A stretch of DNA of 5,696 nucleotides from Marinagarivorans sp. UBA5870 (GTDB lineage Bacteria; Pseudomonadota; Gammaproteobacteria; Pseudomonadales; Cellvibrionaceae), in assembly GCA_002432555.1 (NCBI GenBank), contig DJFO01000208.1:14325-20020 (forward strand), in the 5' to 3' direction. This document shows positions 1 to 5,696 of this stretch, piece by piece. The translations under genes and the position numbers were made by a program. Below the pieces are notes generated by a model, which was not told where the DNA came from, searched no databases, and saw only the letters and a program-made list of their open reading frames with translations. The first letter of the stretch is position 1. Every line of letters begins with the position of its first letter.

Positions 1-1814
1 TCGTGGCCGAGGGCGTCGTTGATGGTCTTGAAGTGGTCCAGGTCCACTTGAATAAATGCGCCGGGTACCGCCGGGGCGGCGCTGAGCAGGCGCAAAACGT
101 GTTCGCTCAACGCCGAACGATTGGGCAGCCCCGTGAGTGAATCCTCGTAGGCCATTTTGCGGATTTTCTGCTCCGCCCCCAGACGGTGCAGTTCGGTGCC
201 GGCGCGAGAAACGAAAATCTGCACGATTTCCTGCATCTGCCGCACGTGGTCCATCGGCTTGTTGTCGAGCACCGCGATCAGTCCAATTGAATTTTTCTCC
301 GCGTCCACGATTGCCGCGCCCACAAAACTCTGAACCCCGAGATCGCGCAACATGGGATTGTCGGAAAATTCCCGCAATATTTGCCGCGGCAGTGCGTACT
401 CACCCAGATTCAAGGCCTTTTCCGATGGCGAATTTGCCAGCTCGAAGTGGAAATTGCCCACCAGTTCCCCGTCGACAGCCGCCGCCAGGGTTTCAATGGT
501 CAAACGGCCCCCGTGGACTTTTTTCAGGCCGATATAAACGTACTTTTTACTGAGCAAACGCGCCAGGTGAATGGCGAGCTGATTGAAAAAAGCGTGGCCA
601 GTTTCGGTGGAAACCGCCATAGAAATTGTCTTGATGGCGTTCTCGACAAATTGGCGCTCACTGACATCTTCCAGCCGCACGACAAATTCCCGCAATTCGT
701 GCTGCTGAGTGAATATGGGGTAGAGCTTGAACTGCAACCAGGCGTCGCGCACCAGGTAAAGAGAATCCACGGGCATGCCGGCGGAAAAAAAATAAGGGCC
801 AAACTCACGCACCTTGCCTTCCGCCAAATCGGCCAATAGCTGCGTTTTATCGACGCCCAGGTGCGCAAGCACCGCTATGAAATTCACCCTCGGCGGCGCG
901 CTCACGTCGCGCCGCAAGAGGCGGACACTCTCCTCGTTGACCTGCAGGGTTTTGCCGGCGAGATCCACTATGTGGGTCGCACTGGGTGCCTGCATGAAAA
1001 CTTGCGAAAGCCGCTCGAGTTTATCCTCCGCTTTGCGCCTCTGGCGCACTTCGCCTTCCATTTCCTGCTCGCGCACCTTGAGCTTGCGGCTGCTGCGCGC
1101 GGCGTCCACGGCGAGCCCTATGGAGACCCACAAAACAAACCCGCTGACCGCAAACCCGAGCAGGTAAAGGCCGTGCCACAGCCCGCTGTCCAGCGCGAGG
1201 CCGGTCAACACAGCAACCAGCATCAACACCAGGAAAAGGCCGAGCGTTACCGCCCGGCGCGGACCGGCTGTGCGCCGGTTGGCGAAATTCCACCAGAGCG
1301 CACCGCCGAGAGCCGCCAGGGCGACACAGTGCCAGACCCACGCCCCGCCGCCGGGCTGTCCGCGCAAATAACCAAATCCCGGCAGCCACGCATGTGGCTC
1401 CTTTTGCAAGTCCGGCACGTCGACAAAATGCAGTGAAAAAGCGGAAGTGCGATTGGCGACGATCAACAAGAGCGCGCCGAGCGCGAAAAGAAACAGAAGA
1501 TTATCGGGTACGCGCCCGCGGTAACTCTGCACGGCAAAATAAAAGCCGGTGGCGAGTACCAGCAGGGAGGCGCAATCCATCTGCCAGCGCAGCGCCGAGA
1601 TGGCGGAGGTTTCCAGCGGGGTCTGGTAGTAATAGGCGGTGGCCAGTTGATAGCCGGCACCCGTCAACCCCAGCAGCGCAAGCGCCCCATAACCGAAACG
1701 GTTTTGCAGCGATCGCGAGACAGCCGCCACGGCCCCCGCGGTAACCCCAGCGACCAAAAGATACCCACCGGTGATGTAAAACAAAAACATCACCCACGGC
1801 AAAGTTTCGCTCAT
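1..1814 (-). CDS. Membrane-anchored 7TM-PAS-GAF-GGDEF protein, probable diguanylate cyclase (3' end beyond left edge)
   Basis: About 604 residues are visible and the C-terminus is cut off. Seven hydrophobic segments lie at about residues 6-31, 42-63, 75-97, 104-122, 158-179, 189-209 and 212-236. Arg/Lys-rich loops after helices 1, 3, 5 and 7 indicate an outside N-terminus and a cytoplasmic C-terminus. A charged linker (about 240-265) leads to a PAS-like region (about 268-385, with QAPSATHIVD and a VNEES stretch), then a GAF-like region (about 390-530). The GGDEF domain starts at about 552 with YEDSLTGLPNR and continues to DLDHFKTINDALGH at 591-604, which includes the expected metal-binding Asp. 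By family it would make cyclic-di-GMP at the inner membrane in response to a sensed signal. The GG(D/E)EF signature, the inhibitory I-site and any following EAL domain are out of view, so activity is inferred. ATG 1814 is the first in-frame ATG after a stop at 1844-1842; its ribosome site is weak (TTGGG just upstream). Confidence 0.88.
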   Translation of the reverse strand, partial: MSETLPWVMFLFYITGGYLLVAGVTAGAVAAVSRSLQNRFGYGALALLGLTGAGYQLATAYYYQTPLETSAISALRWQMDCASLLVLATGFYFAVQSYRGRVPDNLLFLFALGALLLIVANRTSAFSLHFVDVPDLQKEPHAWLPGFGYLRGQPGGGAWVWHCVALAALGGALWWNFANRRTAGPRRAVTLGLFLVLMLVAVLTGLALDSGLWHGLYLLGFAVSGFVLWVSIGLAVDAARSSRKLKVREQEMEGEVRQRRKAEDKLERLSQVFMQAPSATHIVDLAGKTLQVNEESVRLLRRDVSAPPRVNFIAVLAHLGVDKTQLLADLAEGKVREFGPYFFSAGMPVDSLYLVRDAWLQFKLYPIFTQQHELREFVVRLEDVSERQFVENAIKTISMAVSTETGHAFFNQLAIHLARLLSKKYVYIGLKKVHGGRLTIETLAAAVDGELVGNFHFELANSPSEKALNLGEYALPRQILREFSDNPMLRDLGVQSFVGAAIVDAEKNSIGLIAVLDNKPMDHVRQMQEIVQIFVSRAGTELHRLGAEQKIRKMAYEDSLTGLPNRSALSEHVLRLLSAAPAVPGAFIQVDLDHFKTINDALGH

Positions 1815-1844
1815 ACCCAAAGTCGTACATGATTCATTCCCTTA

Positions 1845-1874
1845 ACCATAGTCGCTCCCGCGCGCCTCGACCAA
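1845..1874 (-). promoter_or_regulatory. Weak sigma-70-like promoter candidate for the GGDEF gene
   Basis: Read on the minus strand, TTGGTC (1874-1869) and TATGGT (1850-1845) are separated by 18 bases. Transcription would start about 24 bases before ATG 1814. Both boxes are only partial matches to consensus, so this is a tentative call. It would give the GGDEF gene its own transcription, separate from the lactonase gene 199 bases upstream. Confidence 0.2.
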
Positions 1875-1981
1875 CCCGGGCTAAGTCGCGGGCGGCGCAA
1901 ATTCTGGCAGAAAGACCACAAGCAGATCGGCACGAGACATAATTAAAACAAATGTGGGCGGTGGCGAGGCGGGCAGAAGAC

Positions 1982-2003
1982 CGGGCGGCGGCAACGCCGC
2001 CCG
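1982..2003 (-). terminator. GC-rich stem-loop after the lactonase gene, probable terminator or 3'-end hairpin
   Basis: A perfect 9-bp stem (CGGGCGGCG at 1982-1990 paired with CGCCGCCCG at 1995-2003) closes a 4-base loop. It starts about 10 bases past the lactonase stop codon, where an intrinsic terminator or RNA-stabilising hairpin would sit. The minus strand after the stem reads GTCTTCTGCC, which is only a weak U-rich tract, so complete termination is uncertain and some read-through into the GGDEF gene is possible. Confidence 0.5.
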
Positions 2004-2013
2004 TGGGACAGGG

Positions 2014-3174
2014 CTAAGGCAGACGGCCGATATAGGTGGCCTGGGGCAGTTCCACTTGCGTGCCACTCGGACTGAGACTGCCGTCCGCGGCAATTTTGAA
2101 GCCGACTATATTATGGCTCTCCTGATTGGCGACCAAGAGCGCGCGGGCATCCTCGAGCACCAAGAAATTACGCGGCCATTTGCCGAGCACCGGTTCGATT
2201 TCCACCAGGCTCAGATTACCGTCCTCGCCTACGCTGAAGACCGCGATACTGTCGTGGCCGCGGTTGGACGCGTAGAGGTGCTTGCCATCCGCCGTCACAT
2301 GGATATGGGCGGCCTGGCTGTGCGCTTTAAAATCGTCCGGCAACAAGTTCACTCGCTGGATTTGATCGAGGCTGCCGTTGGCACTGCGCCGAGCAACAGT
2401 AATCGTATTGCTCAGTTCATTCAGCACGTAGACGAGGGGCAGTCGCGGGTGAAAGAACATGTGGCGCGGCCCGTCCCCCGGTTGTAGCTTCAGGGCGGAG
2501 GCTGCCGCACCCGCCCGGCCGGTTTCGCGGTGGAAGGGATAAACTTTAATCTCGTCGATCCCCAAGTCAACCGCATAGATAAACTGCTGGCTCGGGTCCC
2601 ACTGCACCCAGTGCGCGTGTGGGGCCTCCTGGCGATCCGGATTAGGGCCCTTGCCCATGTGCTGCAGGACTTGGGGCGGCGCTTGCGCCACGCCTTGCGC
2701 ATCCACTTTGAAAATGGACACATTGCCGCCCATATAATTTGCGGTGGCGACAAAACTTCCGTCGGGGCTGACGCCTATATGGCAGGGCGACGCCCCGAGC
2801 GTCGGGGCGCTGGCGAGTTTGGCAAGCGCGCCGTCCGCGCCTAGGGCATAAGTATCCAGGCTTCCCGCGCCGATTTCGGCAACGGCATAGAGCCGGCCTT
2901 GCCGCCCCGCGCTCAAGAAAGATGGGTTGTCCGCCCGGGCCAAGAGTTTAGGTGCGCCGAGGGCGCCGGAGGCCGGGTCGTAGGTTAGACCGTAGATGCC
3001 TTCACTGCCCTTCTGGTTATAGGTTCCCACCACCAATTCGATGGTTGTCTGCTTCACGCTGTTTGCCTCCCCGGATCCGGCTGTAGACTGACACCCTATG
3101 ACAAAAGCCATGCCCGCCCCCAGGGCGGCGGCCGCAAGCTTGCGGTCCAAGCGTATTCGCTGAGTGAAAAACAA
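2014..3174 (-). CDS. Lactonase family (6-phosphogluconolactonase-like) seven-bladed beta-propeller lipoprotein
   Basis: The 386-residue product has an N-terminal lipoprotein signal: Arg/Lys at residues 6-12, a hydrophobic stretch at 13-27 and lipobox VIGC with the acylated Cys at 28. The next residue is Gln, not Asp, which fits outer-membrane sorting. The rest resembles the lactonase beta-propeller family (E. coli Pgl/YbhE type). Shared family motifs include VGTYN near 49, GPRHM ending at Met239, NEL at 252-254, HIHV at 290-293 and NRGHDSI at 304-310. Cytoplasmic members hydrolyse 6-phosphogluconolactone in the pentose phosphate pathway. An exported copy may act on another sugar lactone or have a different role, so the substrate is unassigned. 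The start is TTG: no ATG or GTG candidate lies between the upstream in-frame stop (3240-3238) and it, and GGGGGA sits 7 bases before it. It is divergent from fbp and lies upstream of the GGDEF gene on the same strand. Confidence 0.9.
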   Translation of the reverse strand: MFFTQRIRLDRKLAAAALGAGMAFVIGCQSTAGSGEANSVKQTTIELVVGTYNQKGSEGIYGLTYDPASGALGAPKLLARADNPSFLSAGRQGRLYAVAEIGAGSLDTYALGADGALAKLASAPTLGASPCHIGVSPDGSFVATANYMGGNVSIFKVDAQGVAQAPPQVLQHMGKGPNPDRQEAPHAHWVQWDPSQQFIYAVDLGIDEIKVYPFHRETGRAGAAASALKLQPGDGPRHMFFHPRLPLVYVLNELSNTITVARRSANGSLDQIQRVNLLPDDFKAHSQAAHIHVTADGKHLYASNRGHDSIAVFSVGEDGNLSLVEIEPVLGKWPRNFLVLEDARALLVANQESHNIVGFKIAADGSLSPSGTQVELPQATYIGRLP

Positions 3175-3181
3175 AGATTTA

Positions 3182-3187
3182 TCCCCC
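3182..3187 (-). promoter_or_regulatory. Ribosome binding site of the lactonase gene (supports TTG start)
   Basis: GGGGGA on the minus strand lies 7 bases before TTG 3174. The purine run and its spacing decide the start in favour of this TTG. The next in-frame ATG (near 3111) lies inside the signal peptide and would remove its positively charged n-region. Confidence 0.6.
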
Positions 3188-3210
3188 GTTTCGGTTGTTA
3201 TGGTGAGTGC

Positions 3211-3243
3211 GCTATGCCGGCACGGAAAACCGGCGGGCTATGC
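3211..3243. promoter_or_regulatory. Dyad flanked by direct repeats in the fbp/lactonase divergent region
   Basis: The inverted repeat GCCGG (3216-3220) / CCGGC (3230-3234), with a 9-base spacer, is overlapped and flanked by two exact copies of GCTATGC (3211-3217 and 3237-3243) spaced 26 bases apart. The position between two divergent genes suits an operator. The motif is not one I recognise, and short GC-rich repeats arise by chance, so this is a candidate only. Confidence 0.3.
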
Positions 3244-3281
3244 TAACACAGGAGGAAGGCGGCGCCGCGCGCTTGGAATTC

Positions 3282-3298
3282 CGGTTGCCCAGCAACCG
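3282..3298 (+). promoter_or_regulatory. Stem-loop in the upstream region of fbp
   Basis: CGGTTGC (3282-3288) pairs perfectly with GCAACCG (3292-3298) around a 3-base loop. It lies about 50 bases before the fbp start, so it would be in the 5' untranslated RNA if transcription begins upstream of it. No U-tract follows, so it does not look like a terminator. Possible roles are RNA stability or translational control. A protein-binding dyad is also possible. Confidence 0.35.
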
Positions 3299-3308
3299 CC
3301 GGTGCTGC

Positions 3309-3322
3309 ACAGTAGTCACTGT
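3309..3322. promoter_or_regulatory. Short palindrome upstream of fbp, possible operator
   Basis: ACAGT (3309-3313) and ACTGT (3318-3322) are perfect inverted arms around a 4-base centre, ending about 24 bases before the fbp start codon. The size suits a dimeric regulator half-site pair, but the motif does not match the HexR or Cra/FruR consensus as I know them. Function is unknown. Confidence 0.22.
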
Positions 3323-3346
3323 CCTGAACCACTGCCGGCCACTTTT

Positions 3347-4345
3347 ATGACTTTCAATACCTTGAGCGAATTTGTCGTCGAACGCCAAATGGATTATCCC
3401 CAAGCGACCGGCGAATTTTCCGCGCTGTTTTCCGCCCTGTGCCTCGCCGCCAAGATCGTCAACCGCGAAATTAATAAAGCCGGCCTCGCCAATATCGCCG
3501 GCGCCACCGGCACCACCAATGCCCAGGGCGAGGCACAGCAAAAACTGGATGTGCTCACCAATGAAGTATTCAAAACCGCCTTGGCTTCACGCGGTGTGGT
3601 CTGCGGTCTGGCCTCCGAGGAAGAGGAGGATTTTGTCGCGTTCGCGGACCAACAAGCGAAATACGTGGTGCTCATAGATCCGCTGGACGGGTCTTCGAAT
3701 ATCGATGTCAACGTATCCGTCGGAACCATTTTTTCCATTTACCGCCGCGTGTCCCCGCTCGGAACCCCGGTTACCCTCGCCGACTTCCTGCAACTCGGGC
3801 GGGCCCAAGTGGCGGCGGGGTACATCATCTACGGCTCGTCGACCATGCTGGTGTATTCCACCGGGCGGGGCGTGAACGGATTTACCTATGACCCCTCGGT
3901 CGGCTTGTTCTGTTTGTCACATCCCGATATGCGCTTTCCGCGGGCGGGAGCGACTTATTCGATCAACGAAGGCACCTATGCGCGATTTCCCGCGGGCGTT
4001 AAGCGCTATATCAAATATTGCCAGGAGGAAGACCCGGCGACGCGGCGGCCTTACAGCTCGCGTTACATTGGCTCCCTCGTTGCCGACTTCCACCGCAACT
4101 TGATCCAGGGCGGGGTTTACCTCTACCCCACTTCCAGTCGTTATCCGGACGGCAAATTGCGTTTGTTGTACGAGGGCAATCCAATGGCGTTTCTGGCGGA
4201 ACAGGCCGGCGGCAAGGCCCTGGCGGGCGCCGGGTTGCCGATACTCGACTGCCCGCCGCGCGGATTGCACCAGCGCACCGCGCTTTATCTCGGGTCCGCC
4301 GATATGGTCGACAAAGTGGAGGAATTTTTGCGGGCGCAGGAATGA
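3347..4345 (+). CDS. fbp: Class I fructose-1,6-bisphosphatase
   Basis: The enzyme hydrolyses fructose 1,6-bisphosphate to fructose 6-phosphate plus phosphate, the committed gluconeogenic step, in the cytoplasm and with Mg2+. The 332-residue product equals the E. coli Fbp length and is colinear with it from the N-terminal [10 protein letters not shown] onward. Metal and active-site motifs are intact: ASEEEED at about 89-95, [10 protein letters not shown] at 111-120 followed by the [14 protein letters not shown] stretch, [15 protein letters not shown] near 246, and the signature [13 protein letters not shown] from 270, with Glu276 as the likely metal ligand. E. coli Fbp is inhibited by AMP, and the strong colinearity suggests similar allostery (inferred). 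ATG 3347 was chosen because homology begins there. The frame stays open upstream, and no Shine-Dalgarno is visible before this ATG. The gene is divergent from the lactonase gene and ends 16 bases from the convergent Ada-like gene. Confidence 0.98.
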   Translation: MTFNTLSEFVVERQMDYPQATGEFSALFSALCLAAKIVNREINKAGLANIAGATGTTNAQGEAQQKLDVLTNEVFKTALASRGVVCGLASEEEEDFVAFADQQAKYVVLIDPLDGSSNIDVNVSVGTIFSIYRRVSPLGTPVTLADFLQLGRAQVAAGYIIYGSSTMLVYSTGRGVNGFTYDPSVGLFCLSHPDMRFPRAGATYSINEGTYARFPAGVKRYIKYCQEEDPATRRPYSSRYIGSLVADFHRNLIQGGVYLYPTSSRYPDGKLRLLYEGNPMAFLAEQAGGKALAGAGLPILDCPPRGLHQRTALYLGSADMVDKVEEFLRAQE

Positions 4346-4361
4346 GGTGCCGGGCCGGCGT

Positions 4362-5210
4362 TCAGCGCGGCTCCATCTGCGCCATTTCCCAGGCGAGCAG
4401 CGCGTGTTTGCGGGTGCTGCCCCAGCGGTAGCCGCCCAAGGCGCCGCTCTGCTGGATGACTCGGTGGCAGGGAATCAGCAATGCAACCGGGTTTGCACCT
4501 ACCGCGCTGCCCACTGCCCGCGCCGCCTGTGGTCGGCCGATCGCCCGGGCAATTTGGTGATAACTCACTAGATTGCCGGAGGGAATACGCAGCAGCGCTC
4601 GCCAGACACTGATCTGGAAATTGGTGCCGGTCACGCAGAGGGAAAGCGGTTGCACAGGCGCGGCGGCACGGTCGAACACGGCCTTTACGAGCGGGCCTGT
4701 GGTGATGAGGTTTTCCTGTAATATCGCCGCCGGCCACGCGCGCGCTAATTCGGCCACCTGCGCGGTTATCCCCTCTTCCGCCAAAAATGCCAGGCGACAA
4801 ATACCTCGTTCGGTCACGGCCGCAAAGGCCGGGCCGAAGGGCGTGGCGTGCACCCCATAGTCGATGGTCAAGCCCGCGCCGCCTGTTTTAAATTCCCCGG
4901 GCGTTACCGCCTCCAGCTGCACAAAATGATCGTAAAGACGCGAGCCGCTGCTCAGCCCCACGTTGTCCGCCGCTTCGAGCAGCGAAGCCGACTGCCGCAG
5001 CAAGAGTTTCGCCCGCTCCACCGTGAGCACCTGGAGAAACCGTTTGGGCGTCACCCCGGCCCAGCGACTGAACACCCGCTGAGCGTGGAAGGGACTCAAC
5101 CGCAAATGGGCGGCAACCTCGGCCAGGCTCGGTTGCCGCTCCGCGTGTTCAACCAGGAAGTCGATGGCAGAAGCAACGCGGTCGTAATCGGATGTTGACC
5201 TAGGCAGCAT
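4362..5210 (-). CDS. Ada-like protein: AraC-type HTH fused to O6-alkylguanine-DNA alkyltransferase, no N-terminal sensor domain
   Basis: The product has 282 residues from ATG 5210. Residues about 8-105 form an AraC-type DNA-binding domain with two helix-turn-helix units (SLAEVAAHLRLSPFHAQRVF, then LLEAADNVGLSSGSRLYDHF). A linker and a degenerate N-terminal alkyltransferase lobe follow. The C-terminal catalytic domain starts at FQISVWRALL (about 198) and shows the RAVG arginine finger (Arg231), Asn240 in the hinge, the acceptor motif PCHRV with Cys248, and GGYRWG. The family repairs O6-methylguanine by irreversible methyl transfer to that Cys. Unlike E. coli Ada, it lacks the zinc-binding domain whose Cys accepts phosphotriester methyl groups and switches the protein into an activator. 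ATG 5210 is preferred over GTG 5219 because AAGGTG lies 6 bases before the ATG and overlaps the GTG. The gene converges with fbp; no clear terminator separates them. Confidence 0.93.
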   Translation of the reverse strand: MLPRSTSDYDRVASAIDFLVEHAERQPSLAEVAAHLRLSPFHAQRVFSRWAGVTPKRFLQVLTVERAKLLLRQSASLLEAADNVGLSSGSRLYDHFVQLEAVTPGEFKTGGAGLTIDYGVHATPFGPAFAAVTERGICRLAFLAEEGITAQVAELARAWPAAILQENLITTGPLVKAVFDRAAAPVQPLSLCVTGTNFQISVWRALLRIPSGNLVSYHQIARAIGRPQAARAVGSAVGANPVALLIPCHRVIQQSGALGGYRWGSTRKHALLAWEMAQMEPR

Positions 5211-5216
5211 GGAGTT

Positions 5217-5222
5217 CACCTT
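5217..5222 (-). promoter_or_regulatory. Ribosome binding site of the Ada-like gene (decides start)
   Basis: AAGGTG on the minus strand ends 6 bases before ATG 5210. The alternative GTG start at 5219 lies inside this element and has no ribosome site of its own, so the shorter reading is preferred. Confidence 0.55.
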
Positions 5223-5239
5223 CAGTGGATCACGGACAA

Positions 5240-5268
5240 ATTATCCGGCAAGGTGCCCTCAGTGGCGA
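5240..5268 (-). promoter_or_regulatory. Sigma-70-like promoter candidate for the Ada-like gene
   Basis: On the minus strand, TCGCCA (5268-5263, 4 of 6 matches to TTGACA) and GATAAT (5245-5240, 5 of 6 matches to TATAAT) are 17 bases apart. Transcription would start near 5233, giving a leader of roughly 22 bases before ATG 5210, just enough for the AAGGTG ribosome site. This suggests the Ada-like gene is transcribed independently of the upstream Lrp-family gene. Confidence 0.45.
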
Positions 5269-5296
5269 CCCGGATCTTGCTGACTTTTTTCCGCCC

Positions 5297-5321
5297 GGCG
5301 GATCGCCTAGCGGCATCCGCC
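5297..5321 (-). terminator. Stem-loop after the Lrp-family gene, possible terminator
   Basis: GGCGGAT (5297-5303) pairs with ATCCGCC (5315-5321), and GCC (5305-5307) pairs with GGC (5312-5314). The result is a 10-bp stem with one bulged base and a 4-base loop. It starts 13 bases past the Lrp-family stop codon. The minus strand after it reads GGGCGGAAAAAAGTC, an A-run rather than a U-run, so it is not a classical intrinsic terminator. Confidence 0.35.
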
Positions 5322-5334
5322 CTAGGTCCACAGA

Positions 5335-5696
5335 TCAAACCGGCAGGGAGGTTTTGATCAGGGGCGATTTCAAAACAAACGATGAGTGCACGCCGCTCAC
5401 CCCTTTGATGCCCGTGAGCTTTTGCAATAAAAAATGCTGGTAGGCATCCATATCGGTCACTATGACTTTCAACAAATAGTCCGCCGTCTGACCGGTGATC
5501 AGGTGGCATTCCATTACCTCCGGGAAACTGGCCACGGTTTTCTCAAAGGCTTCAAAACGCTCCGGCGTGTGCTTGTCCATGCTGATATGGATAAAGGACA
5601 TCAGGGTCAAACCCAGCTTGCGGGCGTCGAGCAGTGCCACGTACCCGCGAATCATGCCCTCATCCTCCAGTTGCCGCACCCGGCGCAAGCACGGGG
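5335..5696 (-). CDS. Lrp/AsnC family transcriptional regulator (5' end beyond right edge)
   Basis: The C-terminal 119 residues are visible. They begin in the DNA-recognition helix region with PCLRRVRQLEDEGMIRGY, closely matching the PCLERVRRLE segment of E. coli Lrp. The rest is the RAM effector-binding and oligomerisation domain, with conserved ECHLITG and ADYLLKVIVTDMDAYQHFL. This family forms dimers to octamers that bind DNA and respond to amino acids. The first helices and the start codon (about 40 residues by comparison with Lrp) are off the window. The C-terminus, ending in IKTSLPV, is short as in Lrp. The effector and targets cannot be told from the sequence. It lies upstream of the Ada-like gene on the same strand, with about 124 bases between them and a separate promoter candidate. 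Confidence 0.93.
   Translation of the reverse strand, partial: PCLRRVRQLEDEGMIRGYVALLDARKLGLTLMSFIHISMDKHTPERFEAFEKTVASFPEVMECHLITGQTADYLLKVIVTDMDAYQHFLLQKLTGIKGVSGVHSSFVLKSPLIKTSLPV

Noticed and set aside
861..1436. Plus-strand open frame of 191 codons opposite the GGDEF gene
   Set aside because: It lies antisense to a coding frame with clear domains, has Arg/Gln/Pro-rich composition and shows no recognisable motif. It is typical of shadow frames in GC-rich DNA.
1501..1830. Alternative minus-strand frame from ATG 1830 near the GGDEF start
   Set aside because: It is out of frame with the transmembrane-PAS-GGDEF reading and has no recognisable domain; the frame from ATG 1814 explains the sequence.
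1881..1940. 19-codon minus-strand frame in the gap between the lactonase and GGDEF genes
   Set aside because: No convincing ribosome site or conservation evidence, and the length is within chance expectation.
1954..2487. Plus-strand open frame of 177 codons opposite the lactonase gene
   Set aside because: It is fully antisense to the conserved C-terminal blades of the propeller and has no family motif.
3275..3282. Perfect palindrome GGAATTCC upstream of fbp
   Set aside because: An isolated 8-base palindrome is expected by chance and shows no link to the other dyads.
3164..3346. In-frame N-terminal extension of fbp by 61 codons from a GTG at 3164 (or from an ATG at 3200)
   Set aside because: Homology to Fbp starts exactly at ATG 3347 and gives the usual 332 residues. 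The extension is low-complexity, Arg-rich and overlaps the start of the divergent lactonase gene.
5211..5219. GTG start at 5219 for the Ada-like gene, adding three residues
   Set aside because: The GTG is part of the AAGGTG ribosome site placed 6 bases before ATG 5210, and no separate ribosome site precedes it.
5199..5326. Three CTAG sites, two as CCTAGG, within about 125 bases around the Ada-like upstream region
   Set aside because: CTAG is uncommon in many gammaproteobacteria, but the copies share no regular spacing or larger motif, and one is in the coding start. No function can be argued.

Overview
The window looks like ordinary chromosomal sequence from a GC-rich Gram-negative bacterium, most likely a gammaproteobacterium. 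The evidence is a class I fructose-1,6-bisphosphatase matching the enterobacterial enzyme in length and motifs, an Lrp-like regulator with the Lrp-type recognition-helix sequence, and an outer-membrane-type lipoprotein signal. A marine or cellulolytic Cellvibrio-like lineage is possible, but the window does not settle it. No tRNA, rRNA, CRISPR array, insertion sequence or phage gene was seen.

Layout, left to right. Positions 1-1814 (minus strand) hold most of a membrane-bound GGDEF-family signalling protein: seven membrane helices, a PAS-like region, a GAF-like region and the start of the GGDEF domain. Its C-terminus lies beyond the left edge. About 200 bases upstream on the same strand is a lactonase-family seven-bladed beta-propeller (3174-2014) with a lipoprotein signal, followed by a strong hairpin at 1982-2003. 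A control region of about 170 bases (3175-3346) separates this gene from the divergent fbp gene (3347-4345, plus strand). That region holds several dyads and a stem-loop. fbp converges, with a 16-base gap, on a minus-strand gene (5210-4362) for an AraC-type helix-turn-helix protein fused to an O6-alkylguanine-DNA alkyltransferase, which is an Ada lacking its N-terminal zinc domain. Upstream of it on the same strand, and running off the right edge, is an Lrp/AsnC family regulator (5696-5335).

The genes do not form one obvious pathway. The divergent fbp and lactonase pair both touch sugar-phosphate chemistry by family (gluconeogenesis; sugar-lactone hydrolysis), but the lactonase appears to be exported, so a joint cytoplasmic pathway is doubtful. 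The Ada-like protein is a DNA alkylation repair protein and possible regulator. The GGDEF protein is a candidate cyclic-di-GMP enzyme whose catalytic motif is out of view.

Nothing here amounts to a clearly new system. The points most worth checking are a possible 36-codon upstream reading frame whose stop overlaps the fbp start (fbp has no visible Shine-Dalgarno), the exported form of the lactonase, and the sensor-less Ada architecture.
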